A stretch of 41,548 bases of DNA. Source: Clostridium algoriphilum (lineage in GTDB: Bacteria > Bacillota > Clostridia > Clostridiales > Clostridiaceae). The translations under genes were made by a program, and so were the position numbers. Of this stretch, positions 8,156-17,218 are shown piece after piece (the stretch's first letter is position 1; each line of letters begins with the position of its first letter). The notes under the pieces are model-generated. The model saw only the letters and a program-made list of their open reading frames with translations, made no database searches and was not told where the DNA came from. The DNA is taken from the NCBI RefSeq assembly GCF_020443705.1, contig NZ_JAIZZK010000033.1, positions 1-41,548 of the forward strand, given 5' to 3'.

Positions 8156-9943
8156 ATGATAAGTGGAAATACTGATGGAGTTAAAAATTCAATTTTAAAT
8201 AAATTAGAAAAAGCATGCGAAATAAGAATATCTAAAGATTGTATTCTATCTCAAGAATTGGTTGATGTACTAGCCGAGGTAACACAAGATTTGGATAGAG
8301 AGGTAAGTGCATCAATAGACAGAAAAGGGAATATAATAAGTATGGCTATAGGAGACAGTAGTACAGTAGAGTTGCCTATAATTGATATAAGAGAAGGGCG
8401 ATTATCGGCTGTGAAAATAGTACACACTCATCCAAACGGAAATTCAAGATTATCTGCTCTTGATATGTCAGCTTTAATAAAATTAAAGCTAGATTGTATA
8501 GTAGCTATAGGAATATCAGAAAAGGAAGACTTAAAATATAATATAGGTTTTTGTGCAATAGATAATGGTATTCTAGTAGAAGAGGAAATAGGACCTTTAA
8601 ACATAGATGAAGTTATAAAATATGATATAGTAGACAAAGTTAGATATATTGAAAAATTAATGAAAACAAATGTAATTATTGAAGATGATGGGGAACGAGC
8701 TATTTTGGTAGGTATAGAAAGTGAAGATGATTTAGTAGAACTCACAGAACTTGCAAGGGCCTGTAATGTAGAAACTATTGATACAATGCTTCAAAAAAGA
8801 CACAAAATAGATGCAGCGTTATATATAGGTAGAGGTAAAGCGGAAGAAATAGCGGGCGTAAGGCAAGCATTAAGAGCTAATATAGTTATATTCGATGATG
8901 AATTATCAGGCTCTCAAGTTAGAAATTTGGAAGAAGTTCTTGGATGCAAGGTTATAGACAGAACTACACTAATACTAGAGATATTTGCTCGAAGAGCGAA
9001 AACTAGGGAAGCGAAAATTCAAGTTGAGCTTGCGCAATTAAAATATAGATTACCACGTTTAACTGGACTTGGAACAATGCTCTCAAGAACAGGTGCAGGA
9101 ATTGGAACAAGAGGTCCTGGAGAGAAAAAGCTAGAAATTGATAAAAGACGAATAAGAGAAGGCATTTTTGATTTAAATAAAGAATTAGAAAAAATAAGAA
9201 CTACGAGAAATGTACAAAGAGAAAAGAGAAGCCGTGAGAGTATTTCAAAAGTATCCTTAGTTGGGTATACAAACTCCGGTAAATCAACACTTAGAAATGC
9301 ATTATGTGACGTTGCAGCATTAAAAAGTGTTCAACAAAAAGAAAAAGTGTTTGAAGCAGATATGCTTTTTGCAACATTAGATGTAACAACAAGAGCGCTT
9401 ATGTTACCGGATAATAGAGTCGCAGCTGTAACAGATACCGTAGGGTTTATAAGAAAACTTCCACATGATTTAGTTGAAGCATTTAAATCAACACTTGAAG
9501 AAGTTGTATATTCAGATTTATTGCTACATGTAGTTGATGCATCATCTGATACTGCAGAGCTACAAATAGAAGCTGTAGATGTAGTTCTAAAAGAATTGAA
9601 TGCAAGTGATAAGCCAATGATATTAGTGCTTAATAAAATTGATATAGCTTCGCAAGAAAATATACTAAAGATAAAAGAAAAATATAAAAACTTAAAAACA
9701 ATTGAAATATCAGCAAAAGATGGTACAAATTTGGAGGAGCTATTAAAAGAAACATGCAAAGAATTTCCATACACATTAAAGACATTTAAGGTTCTTATAC
9801 CATATAGTGATCAGGCAATGGTAGCATATTTGCATAGAGGGTCAAAGGTTGATTCAGAAAAGTTCAATGAAGAAGGAACACTTATGTCTGTACAAGGTGA
9901 CGATGAAGTTTATAACAAGTGTGAAAAGTATATTTTAGTATAG
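8156..9943 (+). CDS. hflX: HflX-family GTPase with JAMM-like N-terminal domain
   Basis: Ribosome-associated GTPase of 595 aa, well over the common HflX length of about 420. Residues 180-365 are the HflX domain (IGRGKAEEI, QVELAQLKYRLPRL, GTRGPGEKKLE with a coiled coil after it). The G domain has G1 GYTNSGKS (370-377), G3 DTVG (427-430) and G4 NKID (493-496). HflX enzymes split stalled or hibernating ribosomes. The extra N-terminus (1-175) carries HTHPNGNSRLSALD at 90-103. This fits the metal motif HxH(x7)SxxD of JAB1/MPN/RadC-like proteins exactly: His90, His92, Ser100 and Asp103. GGAGTGAT precedes the ATG. Confidence 0.93.
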   Translation: MISGNTDGVKNSILNKLEKACEIRISKDCILSQELVDVLAEVTQDLDREVSASIDRKGNIISMAIGDSSTVELPIIDIREGRLSAVKIVHTHPNGNSRLSALDMSALIKLKLDCIVAIGISEKEDLKYNIGFCAIDNGILVEEEIGPLNIDEVIKYDIVDKVRYIEKLMKTNVIIEDDGERAILVGIESEDDLVELTELARACNVETIDTMLQKRHKIDAALYIGRGKAEEIAGVRQALRANIVIFDDELSGSQVRNLEEVLGCKVIDRTTLILEIFARRAKTREAKIQVELAQLKYRLPRLTGLGTMLSRTGAGIGTRGPGEKKLEIDKRRIREGIFDLNKELEKIRTTRNVQREKRSRESISKVSLVGYTNSGKSTLRNALCDVAALKSVQQKEKVFEADMLFATLDVTTRALMLPDNRVAAVTDTVGFIRKLPHDLVEAFKSTLEEVVYSDLLLHVVDASSDTAELQIEAVDVVLKELNASDKPMILVLNKIDIASQENILKIKEKYKNLKTIEISAKDGTNLEELLKETCKEFPYTLKTFKVLIPYSDQAMVAYLHRGSKVDSEKFNEEGTLMSVQGDDEVYNKCEKYILV

Positions 9944-10052
9944 TTGAGGTTGTCTTTATAAATAATTATTTATAAGTGTAATAAAATCTATGCTTATTTT
10001 ATATAATTTAATATTAGGTCTATAGCATTTATTATAGGATTTAGGAGTAGAT

Positions 10053-10541
10053 ATGGGAGATAATGATTTAAATTCAAGTAATGAAAAAGCTAAGAATGTT
10101 AATAGAGAAGACAGTCATAGGAGAACATCATCAAATACTACAGGAACAACAGGAACAACAGGTACTTCTAATACATCGGGTACATCTAACACTACCGATA
10201 CATCAAATAATTTTGATGTTAAAACATTGGCAGAAAAGGCTACAGATATAAATATTTTAAGATTTGAATTGGATAGATTGCCGTTAGATTTTAAAGCAAG
10301 GGCTTATTTTGAAAATGATATAAAACCATTAATAGATACTCTATATACCTTAGGGCTTGCATCTCTTGATTTTTCAGCTACTGCAGCTAGTTTAGCAAAT
10401 ACGAATTTTGGTCGTAGTTCTAAAATAAAGGATGCTTTAGATTTAGTAGAAGGAGTTGATGAAATTTCTGGGGATGTACTTAAAGTATTGAGATGTAAAG
10501 TTGACAAAATGCTGAAATTTTCAAGTTATGACATTAAATAG
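10053..10541 (+). CDS. Hypothetical protein with Thr/Gly/Ser-rich linker
   Basis: Unrecognised protein of 162 aa. The first 50 residues are polar and low in complexity (TTGTTGTTGTSNTSGTSN repeats). Residues 55-160 look mainly helical, including LRFELDRLPLDFKARAYFE and DALDLVEGVDEISGDVLKVL. There is no signal peptide or membrane segment, so it is probably cytoplasmic. AGGAG lies 7 bases before the ATG. It follows hflX by 109 bases in the same direction and has its own terminator. It could be a scaffold or adaptor, but nothing in the sequence decides that. Confidence 0.7.
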   Translation: MGDNDLNSSNEKAKNVNREDSHRRTSSNTTGTTGTTGTSNTSGTSNTTDTSNNFDVKTLAEKATDINILRFELDRLPLDFKARAYFENDIKPLIDTLYTLGLASLDFSATAASLANTNFGRSSKIKDALDLVEGVDEISGDVLKVLRCKVDKMLKFSSYDIK

Positions 10542-10552
10542 ATTTTATATTA

Positions 10553-10597
10553 ATAAAGAGAGTTAGTTTAATAATTTAAACTTGATTCTCTTTATTT
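10553..10597 (+). terminator. Terminator after the Thr-rich hypothetical gene
   Basis: AATAAAGAGAGTTAG pairs imperfectly with CTTGATTCTCTTTATT, followed by a T-rich stretch (TTTTTAAATTTTT). Confidence 0.7.
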
Positions 10598-10994
10598 TTA
10601 AATTTTTAATACTAAAGATAAATATGCATTTCTCTTTAGTATTAAAATTAACGTGTAAAAATCTAAAGAAATAAATATGATAAACAATATTTAAGTAAAA
10701 TTATGGGCATAATAGTTCTGGTTTATAATAATCTAGAAAGGAATAACTGTAACTGTGAAAAATGTAGTGCTATAATGAACGATAAAGGTATATTGCAAGA
10801 ATTTTTTTGACAATTATACTGATAATATAAACATTTATGACAATAATAGATTTTGAGAGCATATATACCAGTGTTTTATATGCAATTTTTATAAAAGAAT
10901 TAAGAATAATACAATATTTTTTAAGAAACTTTGTCATAAAATAATAGAATATATTTAGAATTACTTATACATTTTAATTGGGGGAGTGAAAGAA
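10598..10994. other. Intergenic region, no gene seen
   Basis: About 400 bp of very AT-rich DNA with no supported reading frame. It contains one copy of a 24-bp element that recurs at 17219-17242, just after an isolated TTGACA (10808-10813) with no convincing -10. The ribosome site GGGGGAG of the next gene closes it. Confidence 0.5.
10820..10843 (+). repeat. 24-bp dispersed element, copy 1
   Basis: The segment begins TGATAATATAAACATT and ends ATGACAA. It matches 17219-17242 with a single mismatch (T/A in the middle). Both copies lie 110-150 bases upstream of a start codon on the same strand. Confidence 0.55.
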
Positions 10995-11891
10995 ATGACA
11001 AAAACTATTTTACAATATCAAAATGCTTTTAATAGTGTGCTAGATAGAATAAAGATTGATGAAACTGTTTTATCAGTAATGATTTTTGGAAGTATGGTAA
11101 CAGGTGATTTATGGGAAGAATCAGATATTGATTTTATTGTAATTGTCAATGAAAATTATGAAAAAATTAGAGATATATATTCAGAGGAGAAGGGTATTCC
11201 TATTCATATTAAACTTATGGGCAAGGAAAAATTCATACAAATTTATTCCGATGATTTAAAAGGTGGGTTTTTACATAGAATTTTATCAGCTTCAAAATTA
11301 GTATTTTCGAAAGATATTGATATAACAGTAATTTACGACGGTGGTAGATATTTTCCGGATGTAGATAGAGAACGTTGGGGAATGTATTTTCTAGGGGAAT
11401 TATTAAAAGATATTGGAGTATGTAAAAAGTATTTATCAAGTAATGGTATTTATACAGCCTATAGTACTTGTATAAGATGTATAGAAAAGTATTCAAGGTT
11501 ATTCGTTAACTCATCAGGATATATGATTAGTAAGGACGTTATGGCAATGGCCTTAAATTTAAATGATGAACTAAAAAAGTGTGTTGATAAGTTGTTTTTT
11601 GAAAAATCTAATCCAGTAGAAACAATTCAAGAGACTATGACATTTTTAGAGAAAAGTATAAATTCAAGTATTAAGAGCAATTGTGCCTTGCTTTTAAACT
11701 ATATAAGAGAAAAAGATACCTTTTTGAGCTCAGAGGAGATTATGAAGGATGATTTGTTTAAGGATTTTGACATTGATATGGAAGAACTACTAAATAAATT
11801 ATGGGAAAGAAATATTATTAAAAAAGAAAGTAGAGATTTTAAGATAGACAAAGATAAAATCTTATTTTACCAAAATGTTTATTTTGTTTAA
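10995..11891 (+). CDS. Nucleotidyltransferase-domain protein (MNT/KNT-like)
   Basis: Protein of 298 aa with an N-terminal nucleotidyltransferase fold. FGSMVTGDLWEESDIDF (31-47) has the complete GS(x10)DxD motif with Gly32, Ser33, Asp44 and Asp46. The remainder is helical and ends in what looks like a small winged-helix region (FLSSEEIMKDD...LLNKLWERNIIKKE). It may modify a small molecule such as an aminoglycoside, or a protein; the substrate cannot be read from the sequence. An upstream GTG at 10986 lies in the ribosome site, so ATG at 10995 is preferred. It is followed after 26 bases by a MocR-type regulator, probably in one operon. Confidence 0.8.
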   Translation: MTKTILQYQNAFNSVLDRIKIDETVLSVMIFGSMVTGDLWEESDIDFIVIVNENYEKIRDIYSEEKGIPIHIKLMGKEKFIQIYSDDLKGGFLHRILSASKLVFSKDIDITVIYDGGRYFPDVDRERWGMYFLGELLKDIGVCKKYLSSNGIYTAYSTCIRCIEKYSRLFVNSSGYMISKDVMAMALNLNDELKKCVDKLFFEKSNPVETIQETMTFLEKSINSSIKSNCALLLNYIREKDTFLSSEEIMKDDLFKDFDIDMEELLNKLWERNIIKKESRDFKIDKDKILFYQNVYFV

Positions 11892-11917
11892 TACTTTTAA
11901 AATAAATAGGTGGACAT

Positions 11918-13342
11918 ATGCATAAGTATGAAATTAAATTTGATCATGATAGTATTAAGTATATAGAAATAACAAAGCACATAAAAAAAATGATTGATGA
12001 AAACAATGTTGATGATGGTGAAAAATTACCTTCAATAAGGAATTTATCAAAAATATTAATGGTTAATGAGGTTACTGTAGTCAGTGCTTATAAAAAACTT
12101 GAAGCTGAGGGTTATGCATATCAAAAAATGGGCAGTGGCACTTATGCTAAAAGAAGAGATACAAACATTAGGTTTAAAAAGGAATATTCTAATACTTTGA
12201 AAAAAATATCTGGGAGAGATCTAAAAAACTATGTGGATTTTACTGGAGAAATTAATTGTAGTGAATTTTTCCCGGTAACAGTATTTAAAGATGTATTAAA
12301 TGAGGTATTAGATAGAGATGGTACGGAGGCTTTTGCTTATAAAGAATCTTTGGGGTATGAGGGACTTAGAAATAGCATAAGTAGTTTCTTCTGGGATAAT
12401 AAGGTCAGTAATGAGGATATATTGATACTCTCAGGAGCACAACAGGGTATTGATATAGTCTCTAAGTCTATAATTAATGTACATGATAATGTTGTTGTAG
12501 AAAAGCCAACTTACGGAGGTGCACTAACTGTTTTTAAATGGAGAAGGGCTAATATATTTGAAGTCGATATGTTAGAAGATGGCATAAATTTACCTCAATT
12601 TGAAAAGGTATTAAAAAAGAACAAAATAAAATGTTTTTATGCCATGAGTTATTTCCAAAATCCTACAGGAGCCACCTATAGTTTAGATAAAAAGCTAAGA
12701 ATATTAGAACTCGCTGAGTTATATGATTTTTATATTGTAGAGGATGATTATTTATCTGAACTAATATATGATCATAAGTTATATAGGAGTTTTAAGAGCT
12801 TAGATATAAATGATAGAGTTATTTACATAAAGAGTTTTTCAAAGATATTTCTTCCAGGAATAAGACTAGGTTATATGATATCACCACAGAAACATAAAGA
12901 ACATATTCAAAATTCAAAAATAAACACAGATATATCAACATCAAGTCTTATGCAACGTGCTCTAGATTTATATATAAATAAAGATCTTTGGAAAGAACAC
13001 ATAAGTCGACTTAATATGGCTTACAAAGAGAAATATAACTTTATGCTTGATTGTATAGAAAAATATTTAGGTGATAAGGTTAGTTATTATACTCCAGGAG
13101 GTGGAATTCATTTTTATTTTAAGATAGCTGTTGAATTTAAAATTGATTCTATGAAATTATTTTATAGGTGCAAAAACAGAAATGTTCTTGTTACGCCAGG
13201 AGTTTTATTCTATAAGAATGCTCAGGAGGGTAGTGATTATTTTAGATTGAGCTTTTCTGAAATGAGAAAACCTGAAATAGAAGAAGGAATTAAAATTATA
13301 TCAGAGATATTAAATGAGGAGACCCAAATAGCTAAAGAGTAA
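11918..13342 (+). CDS. MocR/GntR-family regulator with aminotransferase domain
   Basis: Protein of 474 aa with a GntR-type winged helix (about 10-80: KLPSIRNLSKILMVNEVTVV and LEAEGYAYQKMGSGTY) joined to a fold-type I PLP domain. PLP-site landmarks are FQNPTGATYS (246-255), VEDDYLSEL (274-282) and SFSKIFLPGIRLGY (306-319), with Lys309 expected to bind PLP. The family includes PdxR and GabR. No pyridoxal synthesis gene lies nearby, so the target is unknown; the flanking nucleotidyltransferase and HEAT genes may be in its operon. The start is supported by an AGGTGG site. Confidence 0.88.
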   Translation: MHKYEIKFDHDSIKYIEITKHIKKMIDENNVDDGEKLPSIRNLSKILMVNEVTVVSAYKKLEAEGYAYQKMGSGTYAKRRDTNIRFKKEYSNTLKKISGRDLKNYVDFTGEINCSEFFPVTVFKDVLNEVLDRDGTEAFAYKESLGYEGLRNSISSFFWDNKVSNEDILILSGAQQGIDIVSKSIINVHDNVVVEKPTYGGALTVFKWRRANIFEVDMLEDGINLPQFEKVLKKNKIKCFYAMSYFQNPTGATYSLDKKLRILELAELYDFYIVEDDYLSELIYDHKLYRSFKSLDINDRVIYIKSFSKIFLPGIRLGYMISPQKHKEHIQNSKINTDISTSSLMQRALDLYINKDLWKEHISRLNMAYKEKYNFMLDCIEKYLGDKVSYYTPGGGIHFYFKIAVEFKIDSMKLFYRCKNRNVLVTPGVLFYKNAQEGSDYFRLSFSEMRKPEIEEGIKIISEILNEETQIAKE

Positions 13343-13353
13343 GGAGAGAAGAT

Positions 13354-14013
13354 TTGAGAAAAGGACTAGTGGACATTGATTGGGCAAGTATAAGTAAATA
13401 TTCCCATGAGGAAATATCTTATTTTTTATTTTTAGAGGGAAAAAACATGGAAGCAATATGTAAAATTAGAAATTTGGATAATGCCATTGTGCAAAAACAT
13501 ATTATAGATGGTAAAATAAAATATAGATTTTTAGTGCATAGCAATGATACTGAAGAACTTTTTAAAAGTATTGCTAAAGCCGGTAAAGAAGATAAAATAT
13601 TTTTTCTGAATTCAATGAGTGAAGATAATAAAAATATGTTAATTGAGTTAATAAGAACAACATATGTTGAAATGCACCCTAAAGACAAAGAGTCTGCAGT
13701 CTGGATTTTGGGAGAATTAAAGGAAGAATCTTGTCTAAATATTTTGATTAAAGCATCTGTTCATAAATACATAAATGTACGTAGAATGGCAGTTTCGGCT
13801 ATGGGAAAAATGGGAGATATAAGGGCTGAAGGAGCATTAATTAGAGCACTTTGTGACGAGAATCCACAAGTGATAAGTTATGCAATAAAATCTCTAGGAA
13901 AAATAAAAAGTGAAAAAGCTATTATAAAGATAAAGGGTATATATGAAAACACAGATAAAAAGTATATAATCGACGCTGCACAGAGTTTTTTATTGCTAAT
14001 GAAGCAATTATAG
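13354..14013 (+). CDS. HEAT-repeat protein
   Basis: Protein of 219 aa starting at TTG with AAGGAGAG 7 bases upstream, only 11 bases after the MocR gene, so translated from the same message. The C-terminal half has about three HEAT-like helical repeats: KESAVWILGELKEESCLNIL (about 112-131), INVRRMAVSAMGKMGDIRAE (about 140-159) and PQVISYAIKSLGKIKSEKAI (about 172-191). The N-terminal half is helical without a recognisable domain. HEAT arrays usually bind proteins; the partner here is unknown. Confidence 0.75.
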   Translation: MRKGLVDIDWASISKYSHEEISYFLFLEGKNMEAICKIRNLDNAIVQKHIIDGKIKYRFLVHSNDTEELFKSIAKAGKEDKIFFLNSMSEDNKNMLIELIRTTYVEMHPKDKESAVWILGELKEESCLNILIKASVHKYINVRRMAVSAMGKMGDIRAEGALIRALCDENPQVISYAIKSLGKIKSEKAIIKIKGIYENTDKKYIIDAAQSFLLLMKQL

Positions 14014-14078
14014 ATAATAATTAGAGGTTTACCTTAAGTTTTAATCTAGAACAAGTAGGGATTGATAGGAGAAATAAA

Positions 14079-14744
14079 ATGAGCTATTTTACAATAAAAG
14101 ATGAATCCGTTGCTGAATTTAAAGAGAAAAAGTCTATTTTTATTGGACATAGTAAAAGAGTTGAAAGTGAAGAAGAAGCTAAAGAATTTATTCATTGCGT
14201 TAAAAGCAAACACAAACAAGCAAGGCATAATGTTTATGCCTATATAATTGGTGAAAATAGAGAAGTACAAAGGTATAGTGATGACGGAGAACCTCAAGGC
14301 ACTGGAGGTATTCCAATGCTTGAGGTTTTAAAGAAGAGTGATATAACAGATGTAGCTGTTGTAGTTACCAGATACTTTGGAGGAATTCTTCTAGGAACTG
14401 GAGGCCTTGCAAGAGCTTATTCAAAAGGAGCATCTTTAGCTATTAAAGAAGGCGGTATAGTTGAAAAGGTTAAAGGTATACTAATAGAAATATTAATTGA
14501 ATACGATTTACTTGGGAAGTTACAACATGTGTGTGCTAGAGAAAACTTTTATATAGAGCATATAGATTATACTGACAAAGTAAAAATCAAAATACTTTGT
14601 CAGTTTAGTAATTTAGAAAAATTAAAGTCAGAAATAACTGAGGTTACCTCAGGAAAAGCTTTGTTTTACGAAGATGAGATTAAAATATACTTCAAACTAG
14701 AAAATAGATTGTACGATAGTGAAGTTATAAATTCTATCATTTAG
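14079..14744 (+). CDS. YigZ/IMPACT family protein
   Basis: Protein of 221 aa with the UPF0029 domain. AYIIGENREVQRYSDDGEPQ (about 54-73), GTGGIPML and VVTRYFGGILLGTGGLARAY (about 94-113) are family signatures. The C-terminal ferredoxin-like half (DUF1949) follows after about residue 135. Members relate to eukaryotic IMPACT and the E. coli protein YigZ. A role in translation regulation is suggested for relatives but the bacterial function is not settled. AGGAGA precedes the ATG. A hairpin terminator lies directly after the stop. Confidence 0.9.
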   Translation: MSYFTIKDESVAEFKEKKSIFIGHSKRVESEEEAKEFIHCVKSKHKQARHNVYAYIIGENREVQRYSDDGEPQGTGGIPMLEVLKKSDITDVAVVVTRYFGGILLGTGGLARAYSKGASLAIKEGGIVEKVKGILIEILIEYDLLGKLQHVCARENFYIEHIDYTDKVKIKILCQFSNLEKLKSEITEVTSGKALFYEDEIKIYFKLENRLYDSEVINSII

Positions 14745-14749
14745 TCTTG

Positions 14750-14780
14750 AAAAGAAAAGTAGTATATACTTTTCTTTTTT
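14750..14780 (+). terminator. Terminator after the YigZ-family gene
   Basis: AAAAGAAAAGTA pairs perfectly with TACTTTTCTTTT around a 5-base loop, ending in a T run. Confidence 0.85.
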
Positions 14781-14782
14781 AT

Positions 14783-14812
14783 TTGAATAGTACTTTATTT
14801 CTATGATATAAT
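14783..14812 (+). promoter_or_regulatory. Sigma-A promoter of yebC
   Basis: TTGAAT (14783-14788) and a perfect TATAAT (14807-14812) are separated by 18 bp, about 100 bases before yebC. Confidence 0.6.
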
Positions 14813-14913
14813 GGTAATGTAATGTACTTAAACTAATTCATAGAAGTATTGCTATTTATTAGGCTTGCTTAGAAATATTTCACATATAAAATAATTAGTT
14901 GGGGGGAATTTAA

Positions 14914-15654
14914 ATGTCTGGACATTCTAAATGGCACAACATACAACAGAAAAAAGGTAAAATTGATGTTATAAGAGGTAAAGTGTTCACAAAATTAGGT
15001 AAAGAAATAATAATGGCATCCAAAAATGGTGGCTCTAATTTAGAAATTAATGCCCATCTTAGAGATGTAGTTGCAAAAGCTAAATCTAATAATATGCCAC
15101 TAGATACAATAAATAGAGCAATTAAAAAAGGCGCTGGGGAGCTTGAGGGCGTAAGTTACGAAGAAATAGTTTATGAAGGTTATGGAGCAGAAGGCGTTGC
15201 CGTAGTAGTTGTAACGTTAACTGACAAAAAAAATAGAAGTGTGGCAACTGTAAGGCATGCATTTGATAGACACCATGGAAATATGGGATCAGCTGGATGC
15301 GTAAGCTGGATGTTTGCTAAAAAAGGTCAAATTATTATAGAAAGAACCGATGTTATGGATGAAGATGAGATAATGATGTTAGCACTTGAAGCAGGAGCAG
15401 AAGATTTCAACGCAGAAGAAGAAATGTTTGAAATTATTACAACTGTTGAAACCTTTGGAGAAGTAAGGGAAGTATTAGAAGCAGCAGGTTTTGAATTTGC
15501 TTCTGCAGAAATTACAATGATACCAGATAACATGGTACCAACTAGCATGGAAGGCGCTGTTAAAGTGCAGGCGCTTATAGATACTCTTGAGGAGAATGAA
15601 GATGTTCAGGATGTCTATCACAATGCTGAGTACCCAGAGGAATTTGAGGGATAG
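14914..15654 (+). CDS. yebC: YebC/PmpR family protein (TACO1-like)
   Basis: Protein of 246 aa, usual length. It opens with the hallmark [19 protein letters not shown] and contains [20 protein letters not shown], a block of DNA/RNA-binding character, and the acidic C-terminus [19 protein letters not shown]. Relatives act as transcription regulators (PmpR) and as translation factors for difficult sequences (TACO1, YebC). GGGGGGAA precedes the ATG. The last 95 bp are duplicated 11 kb downstream, suggesting that this 3' end was exchanged by integration of a mobile element. The gene still reads through intact. Confidence 0.95.
   Translation: MSGHSKWHNIQQKKGKIDVIRGKVFTKLGKEIIMASKNGGSNLEINAHLRDVVAKAKSNNMPLDTINRAIKKGAGELEGVSYEEIVYEGYGAEGVAVVVVTLTDKKNRSVATVRHAFDRHHGNMGSAGCVSWMFAKKGQIIIERTDVMDEDEIMMLALEAGAEDFNAEEEMFEIITTVETFGEVREVLEAAGFEFASAEITMIPDNMVPTSMEGAVKVQALIDTLEENEDVQDVYHNAEYPEEFEG
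15557..15651 (+). repeat. Direct repeat in yebC 3' end (candidate attachment site, left)
   Basis: The final 95 bases of yebC match 26646-26740 with five substitutions and no gaps. The distant copy is followed by a different C-terminal end. A tyrosine recombinase stub begins about 130 bases downstream of this copy and about 120 bases downstream of the other. Confidence 0.8.
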
Positions 15655-15782
15655 GGTATGGCAACGGTTTCTAAGATTTTAGGAACTTAAATTGTGATGA
15701 CAAACGTATTTTCATCGATTCATGAAGGCAAATAACACTTCTAAATGTATGTATTATTTATATATATTTGGAGGTGCTTTTT

Positions 15783-15950
15783 TTGTTGGAATTAAAAGAT
15801 ATTTTAAGGAAATTCTTATTCGATTGTGAGGTAAATTATGCTAAAAGGACAATTAAAAGTTACAAAAATAGCAATGCCTTATTTCATAATTATTTGAAAC
15901 AAGAATTAAACATCGAAACTTTAGAAGAATTACAAGGAATACTAAGATAA
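15783..15950 (+). pseudogene. N-terminal remnant of a tyrosine recombinase (integrase)
   Basis: A 55-codon stub opens with TTG at 15783, 8 bases after GGAGG. It reads LKDILRKFLFDCEV, then RTIKSYKNSNALFHNYLKQE, the SAM-like core-binding domain at the N-terminus of phage-type integrases. It stops after LQGILR, so the catalytic domain is missing. Downstream to about 16047 another frame reads KALDVFKKNNSKVNNEEL with a stop inside, consistent with decay. It is clearly related to the stub at 26861-26998. Both lie just after a yebC 3' end, as expected for integrases that enter that site. Confidence 0.7.
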
Positions 15951-16130
15951 AAGCTTTGGATGTATTTAAGAAGAATAATAGTAAGGTTAATAATGAAGAG
16001 CTATAAATTGATACACTGACTAAAATAATTGAAGATAAGGATAACTAAAGATATTTGCAATAAAGGAATATGATTACACTTATAGAATTATATAGTATAA
16101 GTAGTTCTATAGTGGGGAGGTAAAGAATAA

Positions 16131-16565
16131 ATGGATTTGAAAGAAGAAATGGATTGGAAAGAGCAATTAGCTTTGCAGTTTAGAAAATTAACAATTGATA
16201 CTAATATTATTAGTAAAGCAATGCAAAATTTTGTTGATATTTTTAACGGAAGTTTGGACAAATATAATGTAAAAGATGTCCAAGCAACAACAGATTCAAA
16301 GAGTTATATTGAAATACAAGGTTATAAAAAAATTAAAATAGGTTATTATGATGATAGAATTACTTTTAGTAGCATTGATAAAAATGGTCGTGATGATATG
16401 GTGTATATTAATTTAAGGATTGTTAAAGAATTAGGAAGATATCTAATTATTTATGTTAATGCTAAAGAAAGTAACCCACAATTGAAAGATTTTATTGATG
16501 AAAATACTATTGATGAAATTTTTAAAAACTTAATTCAAGCTAATATACAAGTTACAAGGATATAA
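16131..16565 (+). CDS. Hypothetical protein
   Basis: Unrecognised soluble protein of 144 aa starting at ATG with GGGGAGG 8 bases upstream. An N-terminal helical part (MDWKEQLALQFRKLTIDTNI) precedes a probable beta-rich centre (YIEIQGYKKIKIGYYDDRI) and a C-terminal helix. There is no signal or membrane segment. It lies inside the accessory block, flanked by an integrase stub and an IS21-type remnant. It is the one intact frame in that stretch, which suggests cargo of the element, but no function can be assigned. Confidence 0.6.
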   Translation: MDLKEEMDWKEQLALQFRKLTIDTNIISKAMQNFVDIFNGSLDKYNVKDVQATTDSKSYIEIQGYKKIKIGYYDDRITFSSIDKNGRDDMVYINLRIVKELGRYLIIYVNAKESNPQLKDFIDENTIDEIFKNLIQANIQVTRI

Positions 16566-16827
16566 AGATTAATAAACCGTTAGTATATAAGAGTATTCAT
16601 TAATTTGAGTGCTTTTTTATATGCTTAAAATATTTTAAAATAAATAGTAAAAGCTATACAAACTGTGCCTAGAAAAGCTTTGAAGAATAAAATTGATTCG
16701 TAGATGCTTGCTATGACAAGTGGCAATAAGAATATTAATAAGGATTGTCTTATTTAGTTAACCGTTAACGAAGCAAAGGTCAACATAGAACAATTAGAAG
16801 GGGAATTTACTAAGCTTAAGCAGTAAA

Positions 16828-17049
16828 CAAAACAGAGTTAGGTTAGCAAAATTCCCTTATAAAAAATATATTGAAGACCTTGTAATAGAAGATTTACCAA
16901 CTGATGCTAAGAAAAAAATAAATATGTTAAGTTCACTTGATTTTATTAAAACAGGTCAAAATGTAATTTTAGCTGGAAATCCTGGAACTGGGAAAACTCA
17001 TATTTCCGTAGGCCTCGGAATAAAGGCCTGTTTAGCTGGATATAATTAA
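16828..17049 (+). pseudogene. IstB-like ATPase remnant (IS21 family helper)
   Basis: The frame reads RLAKFPYKKYIEDL, then LDFIKTGQNVILAGNPGTGK with TH next: the IstB segment leading into Walker A (GNPGTGKTH). It has no start codon and ends at a stop about 20 residues after the P-loop, so Walker B and the rest are lost. No istA partner is present. The region 16566-16827 before it holds only short disrupted frames. Confidence 0.7.
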
Positions 17050-17070
17050 AATTCGGGGAAATTTTCAGTT

Positions 17071-17144
17071 GACAAATACAACATTGATGATTTTAATCAA
17101 TTATGTTTATATTGTTGTATAATTAATCCGCCAAAAGGCGGATT
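17071..17144 (+). promoter_or_regulatory. Promoter-like motif followed by nested dyads and a strong hairpin
   Basis: TTGACA (17071-17076) and TTTAAT are separated by 17 bp. They overlap nested inverted repeats (TACAAC...GTTGTA and ATTGAT...AATCAAT). A strong GC-rich hairpin, AATCCGCC-AAAA-GGCGGATT (17125-17144), follows after about 30 bases with CTTATTT behind it. No gene lies between. It may be a small transcript or the end of a lost element. Confidence 0.35.
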
Positions 17145-17218
17145 CTTATTTGCAAACTAATTTTATCTTATAATTTATAAGATGCAACAAAATGCACCTA
17201 GTAGTATTACAATCTGTG

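Noticed and set aside
9331-9774. Long minus-strand open frame inside hflX (147 codons)
   Set aside because: It is a shadow of a well-conserved gene; its Ser-rich composition follows from the antisense codons and no start signal is present.
10808-10830. TTGACA as a promoter for the nucleotidyltransferase
   Set aside because: No acceptable -10 lies at 16-18 bp, and the gene starts about 180 bases later.
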